In this document: positions 6,921-15,164 of the stretch, piece by piece
Numbering within the stretch: the stretch's first letter is position 1
Layout: each line of letters begins with the position of its first letter
DNA from: Thiobacillus denitrificans
GTDB taxonomy: Bacteria > Pseudomonadota > Gammaproteobacteria > Burkholderiales > Thiobacillaceae
DNA length: 18,973 nucleotides
Direction of reading: 5' to 3'
NCBI GenBank assembly: GCA_002424845.1
Contig: DILD01000088.1
Location: forward strand, 1-18,973
The notes under the pieces: generated by a model
Told to the model about the DNA's origin: nothing
Database searches by the model: none
Seen by the model: the letters and a program-made list of their open reading frames with translations, nothing else
Translations under genes and position numbers: made by a program

Positions 6921-8389
6921 AGGGAATAGAGCTCAAGATAATGGTTGGCGCTGTCCGACCAGTCGAATGGCTGACGCATCCCGGACTGCTGAAGGCGCCG
7001 CCAGGTTTTGGGCTGGCGATAGCATTCGATCGCACGCTGGATGGCATGCAGGAAATCGGCCACCTCCGGTTTATCGAAGACGAAACCGGTGGCGCTGCCA
7101 TCGTCCAGGCTGGCCTCGGTCGCATCGACCACGGTGTCGGCCAGGCCGCCCGTTTTGTAGACGATGGGCGGCGTGCCGTAGCGCAGGCTGTACATCTGGT
7201 TCAGCCCGCACGGCTCGAAACGCGAGGGCATCAGGAACATGTCCGAGCCGGCCTCGATCTGGTGCGCCAGGGATTCGTCGTAACCGATCTCGACGAACAA
7301 TCGCTGCGGATGCTGTTTGGCCAGTCGCGTCAACTTCTGCTCATACAGTGCCTGGCCACTGCCCAGCAGCACAATGCGAACATCGGTTTCAGCGAGCAGC
7401 ACCGGAATGACGGCCAACACCCAGTCGACGCCCTTCTGCTCGACCAGCCGGCCCACCAGCCCCAGCAGGGGAGCCTGCATCGCCGCATCATCGACGTTCG
7501 GCAGAAACCGTTCTAGCAGGGCCTGTTTGTTGCGCCGCTTGCCCGGCTGGACGCGGCCCATCGAATAATGCGCGGACAAGTACGGGTCGGTGGACGGATT
7601 CCATATCCCGGTGTCGATGCCGTTGAGGATGCCGTACAGCTTGTGTCGCCGCGAGAGCAGCAGGCCATCCAGGCCGTAGCCGAATGCGGGCGTACAGATT
7701 TCGGCTGCGTAGGTGGGGCTCACGGTCGTGACGGTATCGGCGTAGACAATGCCCGCCTTCAGCATGGAAAAACCGCCATGGAACTCGACGCCTTCGGAAG
7801 ACCACCAGTGGCTTGGAAGCTGCAATCGAACGAAATCACTGTTCGAAAAATGGCCGCCGTAGGCCAGGTTATGAATGGTGAACACGGTTTTCGGGCGCAC
7901 GGGCTGTTCATCCAGAAACGCCGCTACCAGGCCGGTTTGCCAGTCGTGCGTATGGACCACCTCGGGTTGCCAGCCGATATCCAGTGCATCCTGGGCCAGC
8001 AACGCCGCCACCCGTGCAAACACGGTAAAGCGCTCGGCATTGTCCGGCCAGTCGTGGCCGCCGGCATTGACATAGGGATTGCCGGGACGATCGAACAAAG
8101 ACGGGCAATCGATCACCCACAACGGAAAGGCAAAATCGGGGTGGCTCGATTCCAGAATGCGCGCGCTGACGATGCCTTCTGCACCACGCACATCAAGCCA
8201 GCCGAGAATGCGCACCTGATCGAGCTGGTGCAACAACGTGCGATAGCCCGGCAACACCAGGCGAATGTCGGCGCCCCGGCCATGCAGGGCGTGGGGCAGG
8301 CTGTAAAGCACATCGCCCAGTCCACCGGTTTTTACCAGCGGATAGGCCTCGCTGGCCACAAACAGGATTCTTTTCATGCCGCGTTTCAT
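6917..8389 (-). CDS. glgA: glycogen synthase (ADP-glucose: alpha-1,4-glucan glucosyltransferase, GT5)
   Basis: GlgA transfers glucose from ADP-glucose to the non-reducing end of the growing alpha-1,4 glucan. The protein has 490 residues, normal for bacterial GT5 synthases. The N-terminal ADP-glucose motif KTGGLGD is at 20-26, VVHTHDWQTGL is at about 144-154, and the C-terminal GT-B domain has GRLVEQKG (about 313-320), SRFEPCGL with the catalytic Glu at about 392, and a second KTGGLAD at about 412-418. The start at 8389 gives MKRGMKRILF; the ATG at 8377 (MKRILF) is equally acceptable and no strong Shine-Dalgarno decides. It follows glgB after a 29-nt gap and overlaps glgP by 4 nt. Confidence 0.97.
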   Translation of the reverse strand: MKRGMKRILFVASEAYPLVKTGGLGDVLYSLPHALHGRGADIRLVLPGYRTLLHQLDQVRILGWLDVRGAEGIVSARILESSHPDFAFPLWVIDCPSLFDRPGNPYVNAGGHDWPDNAERFTVFARVAALLAQDALDIGWQPEVVHTHDWQTGLVAAFLDEQPVRPKTVFTIHNLAYGGHFSNSDFVRLQLPSHWWSSEGVEFHGGFSMLKAGIVYADTVTTVSPTYAAEICTPAFGYGLDGLLLSRRHKLYGILNGIDTGIWNPSTDPYLSAHYSMGRVQPGKRRNKQALLERFLPNVDDAAMQAPLLGLVGRLVEQKGVDWVLAVIPVLLAETDVRIVLLGSGQALYEQKLTRLAKQHPQRLFVEIGYDESLAHQIEAGSDMFLMPSRFEPCGLNQMYSLRYGTPPIVYKTGGLADTVVDATEASLDDGSATGFVFDKPEVADFLHAIQRAIECYRQPKTWRRLQQSGMRQPFDWSDSANHYLELYSL

Positions 8390-8418
8390 TATTTTGTCCG
8401 TCGTTTTATCGGGTCGAA

Positions 8419-10629
8419 TCAGCCACAGGGTTTCAGGAAAATGGCGCCGAGCGGCGGGATCGTCACTTCAACGGAATGCTCGAATCCCATCCATGGCAAA
8501 TTCTGCGGATGCAGGGGTTGTCCGTTGCCCAGATTGCTGCCGCCGTAATATACCGAGTCGGTATTCAGCGCTTCGCACCAGGCCGAACCTGACGGCACCC
8601 CAATGCGGTAGGCACGGCGCGGCACCGGAGTGAAATTGAGCAGCACCACCATTTGCGCTGACGCAGCCTGACCCTGGCGCACGAAACTCAAAACCGACTG
8701 GTCGGCATCGTGACAGTCGATCCAGCGGAATCCGCGCGGATCGAAATCGAACTCATGCAGCGCCGCCTCGTTCCGGTACAAATGATTGAGATCACGCAAC
8801 AGCGCCCGAATCCCATTGTGCGCGGGAAAATCAAGCAGCATCCAGTCGAGCTGGCCGGCTTCTTTCCACTCGTTCCACTGGCCGAACTCGCTGCCCATGA
8901 ACAGCAGCTTCTTGCCCGGATGCGCATACTGCCAGGCATAGAAAAGCCGCAGGTTGGCGAAGCGTTGCCAGGTGTCGCCCGGCATCTTGTCGAGCAGGCT
9001 TTTCTTCAGGTGCACCACCTCGTCGTGCGACAGCGGCAGGACGAAGTTCTCGGTCCACGCGTACACCTGACTGAAGGTCAGCTGGTTGTGCTGGTATTTG
9101 CGGTAGACCGGTTCCTTCTCGATGTAATCGAGGCTGTCGTTCATCCAGCCCATGTTCCATTTCATCGAGAAGCCCAGGCCGCCCAGTTCGACCGGGCGCG
9201 ATACCGCCGGCCAGGCGGTTGACTCTTCGGCAATGGTCAACACACCGGGAAAGCGGCCGTGCACCTCGGTATTCATTTCGCGCAGAAAATGAATGGCTTC
9301 GATGTTCTCGCGCCCGCCGTACTGGTTCGGCAGCCATTCGCCCGCCTTTCGCGAGTAATCGAGATAGATCATCGAAGCGACGGCATCGACACGCAGGCCG
9401 TCGATATGGAATTCGTCGATCCAGTACAGCGCATTGGCGACCAGGAAGTTGCGCACTTCGTTGCGGCCGAAATCGAAAATCAGTGTGCCCCAGTCCTGAT
9501 GCTCGCCGCGACGCGGGTCGGCGTGCTCATACACGGGCTCCCCGGTAAAGCGCGCCAGCGCCCAGTCGTCTTTCGGGAAGTGCGCCGGCACCCAGTCGAG
9601 CAGCACGCCGATGCCGGCCTGGTGGCAGGCATCGACAAAGGCGCGAAATTCGTGCGGCGAACCGAAACGCGCGGTCGGCGCGTAATAGCCTGACACCTGA
9701 TAGCCCCACGAAGCATCGAGCGGATGTTCGGCAACCGGCAGCAACTCGATGTGGGTGTAACCGAGATCCTTCACGTAGGGAATCAGTTCGGCAATGAGTT
9801 CGTCCCACCTGTAGAAGCCGCCATCGTCATGCCGCCGCCAGGAACCGGGATGCAACTCGTAGATGCTGACCGGGCGATGCTGCCAGTCGAAGTGCGCACG
9901 TGCTCCGATCCAGTCGCCATCGCCCCACGCATAGCCCGTGTCTTCGGGCACGCAGCTGGTGGTTTCCGGGCGAGGAAACATCTGCCGTGCATAGGGGTCG
10001 GTCTTTCTCACCAGCTGACCATGCTGGCCGAGGATTTCGTACTTGTAGGCATGTCCCGCAACGAGACCCGGAATGAACAGCTCCCAGATACCGGAGGTGC
10101 CACGGCAGCGCATGGGATGGCGCCGGCCATCCCATGCGTTGAAGTCGCCGACCACGCTGACGCGCTGAACGGCGGGCGCCCACACGGCAAACAGGCAGCC
10201 TGCCACGCCATCGATGGTTTTCAGGCGCGCACCAAGGATTTTCCAGGCCTCGAAGTGACGCCCCTCACCCAGCAGATACAAATCCATCTCGCCCAGCTGC
10301 GGGCCAAACGTATAGGGGCAATGCATGGTGTGCCAATTGCCTGACGCCTTGTCCTGCCAGCGCATGACGGGATGCGGATCGATCGTGGTGCCCTTCGGCA
10401 GGATCTGTTCGAAACAATCGGTGCCCGCCACTCGTGCCATCAGACCGCCTGCCACCTCGACGGCCTCGGCGGCAGGCAAGAACACCCGCATCAAAATGCG
10501 GCCATCCGGCTGGGGATGCATGCCCAGCACCTCGAACGGATCGTGATGCATGCCGCGCTGCACCCGCATGAGCGGCTCGCTGATCGCTGGCAAGCCAGCA
10601 TGAGGCGAGACATGCCTGGATGACTTCAT
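8419..10629 (-). CDS. glgB: 1,4-alpha-glucan branching enzyme (GH13)
   Basis: GlgB cuts an alpha-1,4 chain and re-attaches it through an alpha-1,6 bond, branching glycogen. From the ATG at 10629 the protein has 736 residues (E. coli 728). An N-terminal domain is followed by a CBM48-like domain (VWAPAVQRVSVVGDFNAWDG, about 149-168) and the GH13 barrel. Catalytic residues by alignment with E. coli are Asp415 (GLRVDAV), Glu468 (IAEEST) and Asp536 (LSHDEVVH), with the same mutual spacing as in E. coli (D405/E458/D526). The chosen ATG overlaps the malQ stop in ATGA; an in-frame ATG at 10650 would add seven residues. The longer open frame back to 10725 lies inside malQ and is rejected. Confidence 0.97.
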   Translation of the reverse strand: MKSSRHVSPHAGLPAISEPLMRVQRGMHHDPFEVLGMHPQPDGRILMRVFLPAAEAVEVAGGLMARVAGTDCFEQILPKGTTIDPHPVMRWQDKASGNWHTMHCPYTFGPQLGEMDLYLLGEGRHFEAWKILGARLKTIDGVAGCLFAVWAPAVQRVSVVGDFNAWDGRRHPMRCRGTSGIWELFIPGLVAGHAYKYEILGQHGQLVRKTDPYARQMFPRPETTSCVPEDTGYAWGDGDWIGARAHFDWQHRPVSIYELHPGSWRRHDDGGFYRWDELIAELIPYVKDLGYTHIELLPVAEHPLDASWGYQVSGYYAPTARFGSPHEFRAFVDACHQAGIGVLLDWVPAHFPKDDWALARFTGEPVYEHADPRRGEHQDWGTLIFDFGRNEVRNFLVANALYWIDEFHIDGLRVDAVASMIYLDYSRKAGEWLPNQYGGRENIEAIHFLREMNTEVHGRFPGVLTIAEESTAWPAVSRPVELGGLGFSMKWNMGWMNDSLDYIEKEPVYRKYQHNQLTFSQVYAWTENFVLPLSHDEVVHLKKSLLDKMPGDTWQRFANLRLFYAWQYAHPGKKLLFMGSEFGQWNEWKEAGQLDWMLLDFPAHNGIRALLRDLNHLYRNEAALHEFDFDPRGFRWIDCHDADQSVLSFVRQGQAASAQMVVLLNFTPVPRRAYRIGVPSGSAWCEALNTDSVYYGGSNLGNGQPLHPQNLPWMGFEHSVEVTIPPLGAIFLKPCG

Positions 10630-11993
10630 GGTCTGGGATGACTCTCGCATCGATTGACTTTCTGTAATTGTTGCCGCAAACGGGATGCCAGATCGGGCGG
10701 CAGGGCATCCCATGCAAATCGCCATGTCCAGTTGCCGTTTTCCATGCCTGGCGTGTTCATGCGTGCTTCGCTACCGAGGTGCAGCACATCCTGCAACGGC
10801 AATATCGCCAATGCAGCACGGCTTTCCAGAACGGTGGAGATCATGGCGTCCAGCACCGCATCGGGATCGCTGATGGCAAATTGCTGCATCACCTGCTGGC
10901 GCACCTGGTCGGGCAAATCCTGCCACCAGCCAAGTGTCGTGTCGTTGTCATGCGTGCCGGTGTAATACACGGTGTCGGGCTGTACATTTTCGGGCTTGTG
11001 CGGGTTATCGTCGTGAGAATCAAACGCGAATTGCAACACAGCCATGCCGGGCAAGCCAAACTGGTGACGCAAAGCCGATACCTCCGGCGTGATGATGCCG
11101 AGGTCTTCGGCCACCAGCGGCAACTCCCCCATTTCGTCGGCAATGGCCTGCAGCAGCGCGGCCCCGGGCGACGCCACCCATTCACCATGGATTGCAGTGG
11201 GTTCATGGGCGGGAATCATCCAGGCTGCCTGCAAGCCCCGGAAGTGATCGATGCGCACCAGGTCGAACCACTCGAAATGCGCACGAAGACGGGCTCGCCA
11301 CCAGGAAAACCCGTCGGTCTGCATCGTCGCCCAGTTGTAATGCGGATTACCCCAGCGCTGGCCCGTTTCGGAAAAATAGTCCGGCGGCACGCCCGTCACC
11401 ACCGTGGGATGGCCCGTTTCATCGAGCAGGAAAAGGTCGCGCCGCGCCCACACGTCGGCGCTGTCGTGCGCGACGAAAATCGGCATGTCGCCAAACAGCT
11501 CAATGCCGCGTGCCGATGCCTGTGAGCGGATATCCTGCCAGTACATGGCTGCGCGATACTGCTCGACCCTGATCGCGCTCAGCTTGTCGGCATGGCTGAC
11601 ATCGAATGCGGCCAGCGCCTGGATGTCCCGATCACGCAGCGCAGCCGGCCAGTCCGTCCAGGATGCGCCCGCCTGTTCCCCTTTGATGACCATGAAGCGC
11701 GCGTAGTCGTCGAGCCAGTGTCGCTGCTTGTTGCACCAGTCGACAAAACCTTGCATGTCAGCGGGGAGACTGTCTTGATCCTTGATCGGAAACAATGCGG
11801 GATTGACCGCAAACGCCGAAGCGCACTGATAGGGCGACAGACCGGATAACGGCAGGCCAAGCGGCAACATCTGCCACACCCCGAACCCGGCGGCCTGCAA
11901 AAACTCCAGCCAGCGCACTGCGTCCGCCAGCGTGCCGGAAGGCAATGAGGTCGGATGCAGCAGCAGGCCGGCACGATGGCTGTCGAAATTCAT
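10626..11993 (-). CDS. malQ: 4-alpha-glucanotransferase (amylomaltase, GH77)
   Basis: MalQ disproportionates alpha-1,4 glucans, moving maltodextrin segments between chains and releasing glucose. The start is the ATG at 11993, preceded by GGGG about 7 nt upstream, giving 455 residues. This is the short, plant/Thermus-like form, much shorter than the E. coli protein (about 690). It begins RAGLLLHPTSLPSG and has LPLGLPLSGLSPYQ, typical of GH77. Catalytic residues are Asp249 (RIDHFRG), Glu296 (VAEDLG) and Asp349 (THDND). The open frame extends upstream to 12341 but that stretch crosses the intergenic hairpin and overlaps the GH57 gene out of frame. The gene overlaps glgB by 4 nt. In this operon it probably recycles short malto-oligosaccharides released during glycogen breakdown. 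Confidence 0.95.
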   Translation of the reverse strand: MNFDSHRAGLLLHPTSLPSGTLADAVRWLEFLQAAGFGVWQMLPLGLPLSGLSPYQCASAFAVNPALFPIKDQDSLPADMQGFVDWCNKQRHWLDDYARFMVIKGEQAGASWTDWPAALRDRDIQALAAFDVSHADKLSAIRVEQYRAAMYWQDIRSQASARGIELFGDMPIFVAHDSADVWARRDLFLLDETGHPTVVTGVPPDYFSETGQRWGNPHYNWATMQTDGFSWWRARLRAHFEWFDLVRIDHFRGLQAAWMIPAHEPTAIHGEWVASPGAALLQAIADEMGELPLVAEDLGIITPEVSALRHQFGLPGMAVLQFAFDSHDDNPHKPENVQPDTVYYTGTHDNDTTLGWWQDLPDQVRQQVMQQFAISDPDAVLDAMISTVLESRAALAILPLQDVLHLGSEARMNTPGMENGNWTWRFAWDALPPDLASRLRQQLQKVNRCESHPRP

Positions 11994-12011
11994 TCGGACA
12001 CCCCAAAAGCG

Positions 12012-12079
12012 ATCCACGAAGGACACGAATAAACGCGAACTTTTGCTTTTCTTCGCGCCTCTTCGCGCCCTTCGCGGAT
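12012..12079 (-). repeat. long imperfect inverted repeat forming an mRNA hairpin between the GH57 gene and malQ
   Basis: Arms 12012-12039 and 12052-12079 are 28 nt each with a 12-nt loop. Base by base, 22 positions are Watson-Crick pairs. Of the six others, five become G-U wobbles in RNA of the - strand (the operon's strand) but A-C mismatches in RNA of the + strand; one is a true mismatch. The element fills most of the 106-nt gap. One arm contains short repeated units of the TTCGCGCC type. It is not followed by a T run on the - strand, so it is not a standard terminator. It may protect or expose mRNA segments, or be a dispersed intergenic repeat. Confidence 0.75.
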
Positions 12080-12099
12080 AAAGGTTTGGGGCGGACTCA

Positions 12100-13815
12100 T
12101 CAGGTATTCCTGCGCATGGTGCCTGCGTTTTCCGCCGTGCCGCCGCCACTCGACACCGGCACGTCGAGCATGGCGGGCGGAGCCACGCCGAGCAGGCGAT
12201 ACAGCTCGCGCAACTGGGTGCGATACAGTTGCTCGAAGTCGCTGACGCTGCCCGACGGATTGTAATCGCCGAACCACCAGAACCAGTCGGAGCCTTCACA
12301 GATGGCGAGCTGACGGGTTGCCAGCGACAACTGCTCGGCATTCAGTTTGCCAACAGCCGCCGCTCTGTCATAAGCCTGTTTGGCCGCAACCAGATAATCC
12401 CAGCCACGGTTCTTGTCCTCCGACCCGATCCAGGTGGAGAAACTGCCGTACACCCAGCTGCCGGCAGCCAGTCGTTGCATCGGTTTGGGTGGCGTTTCGG
12501 CCGACGCCCTGGAAAAAGTGGTGACTTTCAACGTAGGCCGGGTGGACAGCGCCGCGTAGAGTCCCTCCAGAAAATAATGGCCGTTTGCCGGGTAATACTC
12601 CCAGGCATTTTCGCCGTCGAGAATGACCGACACCACATGCTGGCCTGCCTCCTCGCCAAAAAAATGAGCGATGTTTTCCAGATGCCGGACGAAATCGGCC
12701 ACCGCGTCGTCGGCATGCCAGTCGCTGTATTGGAAGCCGATCAGGTCCGACAGGCCATCGTCGCGGAAAAACATCCGTGTTTTGAAGCCATCGATACTCG
12801 TTGGCGAGAACAGCGCGTATTTGCTGTGCAGCTCTTCGTCCGGGCAGCCGGATTTGGCGCAGCTGTTGCGCCACACCCCCTCGCCCGAGGCCGTCCAGGT
12901 GAAATTCATTTCGTCGAGCTGGGCCAGCGCATCCTCGCTCACGCCGCCTTCCGACAGCCATACGCCAGCCGGCTTGCGTCCGAAATAGTGCTCGAATATC
13001 GCCACACCATGCTGCAGATGCCAGCGCGCACGTGCCGCGCCGTCCGGATAGGCCGGCGCCTCGGGAACGGGTGCATCCGGCAAGGCGTCGCGCAGGTTGG
13101 CGAAGTCATTCAACAGGGGCACGATGGGATGGCCGTAAGGCGTCATCGACAGTTCGACCTGTCCCCGGTCGGCCAGTGCCCGATAGCGTGGAATCAAGCC
13201 GGCCATGCACTGCTGTATCAGATGCAGCAACTCGTGACGATCCGCGGCGGAAAAGTCCTTCTCCTGTGCCATCAGGCGCTGTGCCAGCGGCAGCTGGCGC
13301 AATGAATTGCCCAGCCAGGCCAGGTGATACCAGGTCAGGATGTCGAGGAAATACTGCTCGGTCAGATAGCCCAGATGCAATGGCAGGTCGGCGCTGCTGG
13401 CCTCGGTTTTTTCGGCCATCAGGACCAGGCGATGAAACGCAGGGTACGGATGGATCATGCGCGGGGCATGACAACGCTGGCAATCCTGAACGATGCGCTG
13501 GCGGCTGGCGGCGTCGGACGGAATGCGCTCGATGCCGGACAACAGGTTCAACATGTGATCCTGGGTCGGCTTGCCGTGCTTCAGCAGGCCGTCGAGCTGC
13601 TGCGCGTAATCGTCCAGCTGCTCCAGCAGCACCGGCGCGAAATTCACCACCGCGTGCATCGCGGGGTGCCGCTCCAGATGCGCGGCCATGTCGCTGTAGT
13701 CCTTGATGCCGTGCAGGTACACCCAGGGCAAATGGTAGGCACCCTTGAGGCCTTCCCGGTAATAGGGCTGGTGCATGTGCCAGCACAGAACGACGTTGAG
13801 CGAATTAGCCGTCAT
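12100..13815 (-). CDS. glycoside hydrolase family 57 protein (alpha-amylase/amylopullulanase-like)
   Basis: This 571-residue retaining glycosidase of GH57 acts on alpha-glucans. The start at the ATG 13815 overlaps the glgC stop by 11 nt (ATGACGGCTAA); the GTG/ATG-like extension to 13836 lies in glgC. GH57 motifs are visible in order: HMHQPYY at 13-19, GVWLSEGG with the likely nucleophile Glu289, ILDGENAWEYY with the likely acid/base Asp400, and GSDWFWWFGDYN at about 508-519. No signal peptide is evident, so it probably works in the cytoplasm on glycogen or maltodextrin. Because the cluster has no glgX, this enzyme may do the debranching or endo-hydrolysis, but specificity (amylase, pullulanase or transferase) cannot be read from motifs alone. 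The C-terminal roughly 20 residues are low-complexity. Confidence 0.9.
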   Translation of the reverse strand: MTANSLNVVLCWHMHQPYYREGLKGAYHLPWVYLHGIKDYSDMAAHLERHPAMHAVVNFAPVLLEQLDDYAQQLDGLLKHGKPTQDHMLNLLSGIERIPSDAASRQRIVQDCQRCHAPRMIHPYPAFHRLVLMAEKTEASSADLPLHLGYLTEQYFLDILTWYHLAWLGNSLRQLPLAQRLMAQEKDFSAADRHELLHLIQQCMAGLIPRYRALADRGQVELSMTPYGHPIVPLLNDFANLRDALPDAPVPEAPAYPDGAARARWHLQHGVAIFEHYFGRKPAGVWLSEGGVSEDALAQLDEMNFTWTASGEGVWRNSCAKSGCPDEELHSKYALFSPTSIDGFKTRMFFRDDGLSDLIGFQYSDWHADDAVADFVRHLENIAHFFGEEAGQHVVSVILDGENAWEYYPANGHYFLEGLYAALSTRPTLKVTTFSRASAETPPKPMQRLAAGSWVYGSFSTWIGSEDKNRGWDYLVAAKQAYDRAAAVGKLNAEQLSLATRQLAICEGSDWFWWFGDYNPSGSVSDFEQLYRTQLRELYRLLGVAPPAMLDVPVSSGGGTAENAGTMRRNT

Positions 13816-15124
13816 AGTCGTTTTGCAGCCTCGCATACAGGTTCTGCCCCAGCATTGCCGGGGTCACCAGGGTGATGCCTTCCTTGGTCACATGAAAGCG
13901 CTTGGCATCCTCGACCGGATCTTCGCCGATCACGGTACCGTCATGGATCACACAGCCCTTGTCGATGATGGCACGGCTGATGCGACAGTTTTTTCCGATG
14001 CTGACCTTGGGCAGGATCACGCTGTCCTTGATCAGGGTATAGCTTTCCACCGTGCTGGCAAAAAACAGCACCGAACGCTTGACCCGCGCCCCCGACAGAA
14101 TACAACCGCCCGCGATCAGCGAGTCGATCGCCTCGCCGCGGCGTCCCTCGTCGTCGAAGATGAACTTGGCAGGGGGATATTGCGGCTGGTAGGTCCAGAT
14201 CGGCCAGTCCCGGTTGTACAGATTGAGCTCGGGCTCAATCGAGCACAACTCCATGTTGGTCTGCCAATAGGAATACAGCGTGCCCACATCGCGCCAGTAA
14301 GCAGGCAAGCCTTCCTTGTTGCGGAAAGGGAAGGCCATGGCGCGTGCCTTGTCGATATTCTCGGGAATGATGTTTTTTCCGAAATCGTGGTCGGACAAGG
14401 CATTGCCCGCATCCTCGATCAGCGTTTTGTAGAGAAAATCCTTCGAGAAAATATAGATGCCCATCGACACCAGTGCGGTCCCGGGTTTTCCGGGCATGCT
14501 GTCCGGGTTTTCTGGCTTTTCGGTGAAACGGGTAATGCGCATGTTTTCATCCACCGACATCACGCCAAAACCTTTCGCTTCGGCCACCGGCACTTCCATG
14601 CTGCCCACCGTGAAATCGGCACCGGTCTGCACGTGATACAGCAGCATGTCGGAATAATCCATGGTGTAGACGTGATCGCCGCCCAGCACCAGCACATAGT
14701 CGGGGTGATGACGCTGCATGATGTCGATGTTCTGGAACAACGCATCGGCGGTGCCCTGATACCACTCCTTCTTGTGGGTGCGCTGCTGGGCGGGCAGGAT
14801 TTCCACGAACTCGCCGATCTCGGCACGCATGAAGCCCCAGGCACGCTGCAGATGGCGGATCAGCGAGTGTGATTTGTACTGGGTCAGCACGCCGATGCGA
14901 CGGATGCCCGAGTTGACGCAGTTCGACAGCGGAAAGTCGATGATGCGGTACTTGCCGCCGATCGGTACCGCCGGTTTCGCACGCCAGGCGGTCAGGTCTT
15001 TCAACCGCGAACCCTCGCCCCCGGCCAGCACCAGCGCCAGGGTTTTTGCAGTCAGGTCGGTCGCCCGTTTCGGCTCGGTGTAATAACGATAAAGCCGCTC
15101 CTGCTGGTCTTTCGATATGGTCAT
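13805..15124 (-). CDS. glgC: glucose-1-phosphate adenylyltransferase (ADP-glucose pyrophosphorylase)
   Basis: GlgC makes ADP-glucose from ATP and glucose-1-phosphate, the committed and usually allosterically controlled step of glycogen synthesis. It has 439 residues, as usual (E. coli 431). The N-terminal nucleotidyl-transferase domain shows LAGGEGSRLKDLT (33-45), KPAVPIGGKYRIIDFPLSN, EWYQGTADALFQN, LGGDHVY with Asp150, and FTEKP with the glucose-1-P Lys203. The C-terminal left-handed beta-helix domain follows (hexapeptide-like repeats such as IKDSVILPKVSIGKNCRISRAIIDKGC). Aligned with E. coli, activator-site Lys39 is Trp47 and Arg29 is Glu37, so regulation probably differs. A strong Shine-Dalgarno AGGAG (15130-15134) sits 5 nt before the ATG. 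It follows glk after 40 nt and overlaps the GH57 gene. Confidence 0.97.
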   Translation of the reverse strand: MTISKDQQERLYRYYTEPKRATDLTAKTLALVLAGGEGSRLKDLTAWRAKPAVPIGGKYRIIDFPLSNCVNSGIRRIGVLTQYKSHSLIRHLQRAWGFMRAEIGEFVEILPAQQRTHKKEWYQGTADALFQNIDIMQRHHPDYVLVLGGDHVYTMDYSDMLLYHVQTGADFTVGSMEVPVAEAKGFGVMSVDENMRITRFTEKPENPDSMPGKPGTALVSMGIYIFSKDFLYKTLIEDAGNALSDHDFGKNIIPENIDKARAMAFPFRNKEGLPAYWRDVGTLYSYWQTNMELCSIEPELNLYNRDWPIWTYQPQYPPAKFIFDDEGRRGEAIDSLIAGGCILSGARVKRSVLFFASTVESYTLIKDSVILPKVSIGKNCRISRAIIDKGCVIHDGTVIGEDPVEDAKRFHVTKEGITLVTPAMLGQNLYARLQNDYDG

Positions 15125-15164
15125 CGCTCTCTCCTGTTTGTTGCCCGGTTTGTTATGTGTACTG

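Noticed and set aside
7568..8548. A 326-codon + strand frame opposite glgA/glgB
   Set aside because: Antisense shadow with no recognisable domain.
11994..12341. N-terminal extension of malQ to 571 residues
   Set aside because: The added part overlaps the GH57 gene out of frame and crosses the intergenic hairpin; GH77 homology begins at the ATG 11993, which has a Shine-Dalgarno.
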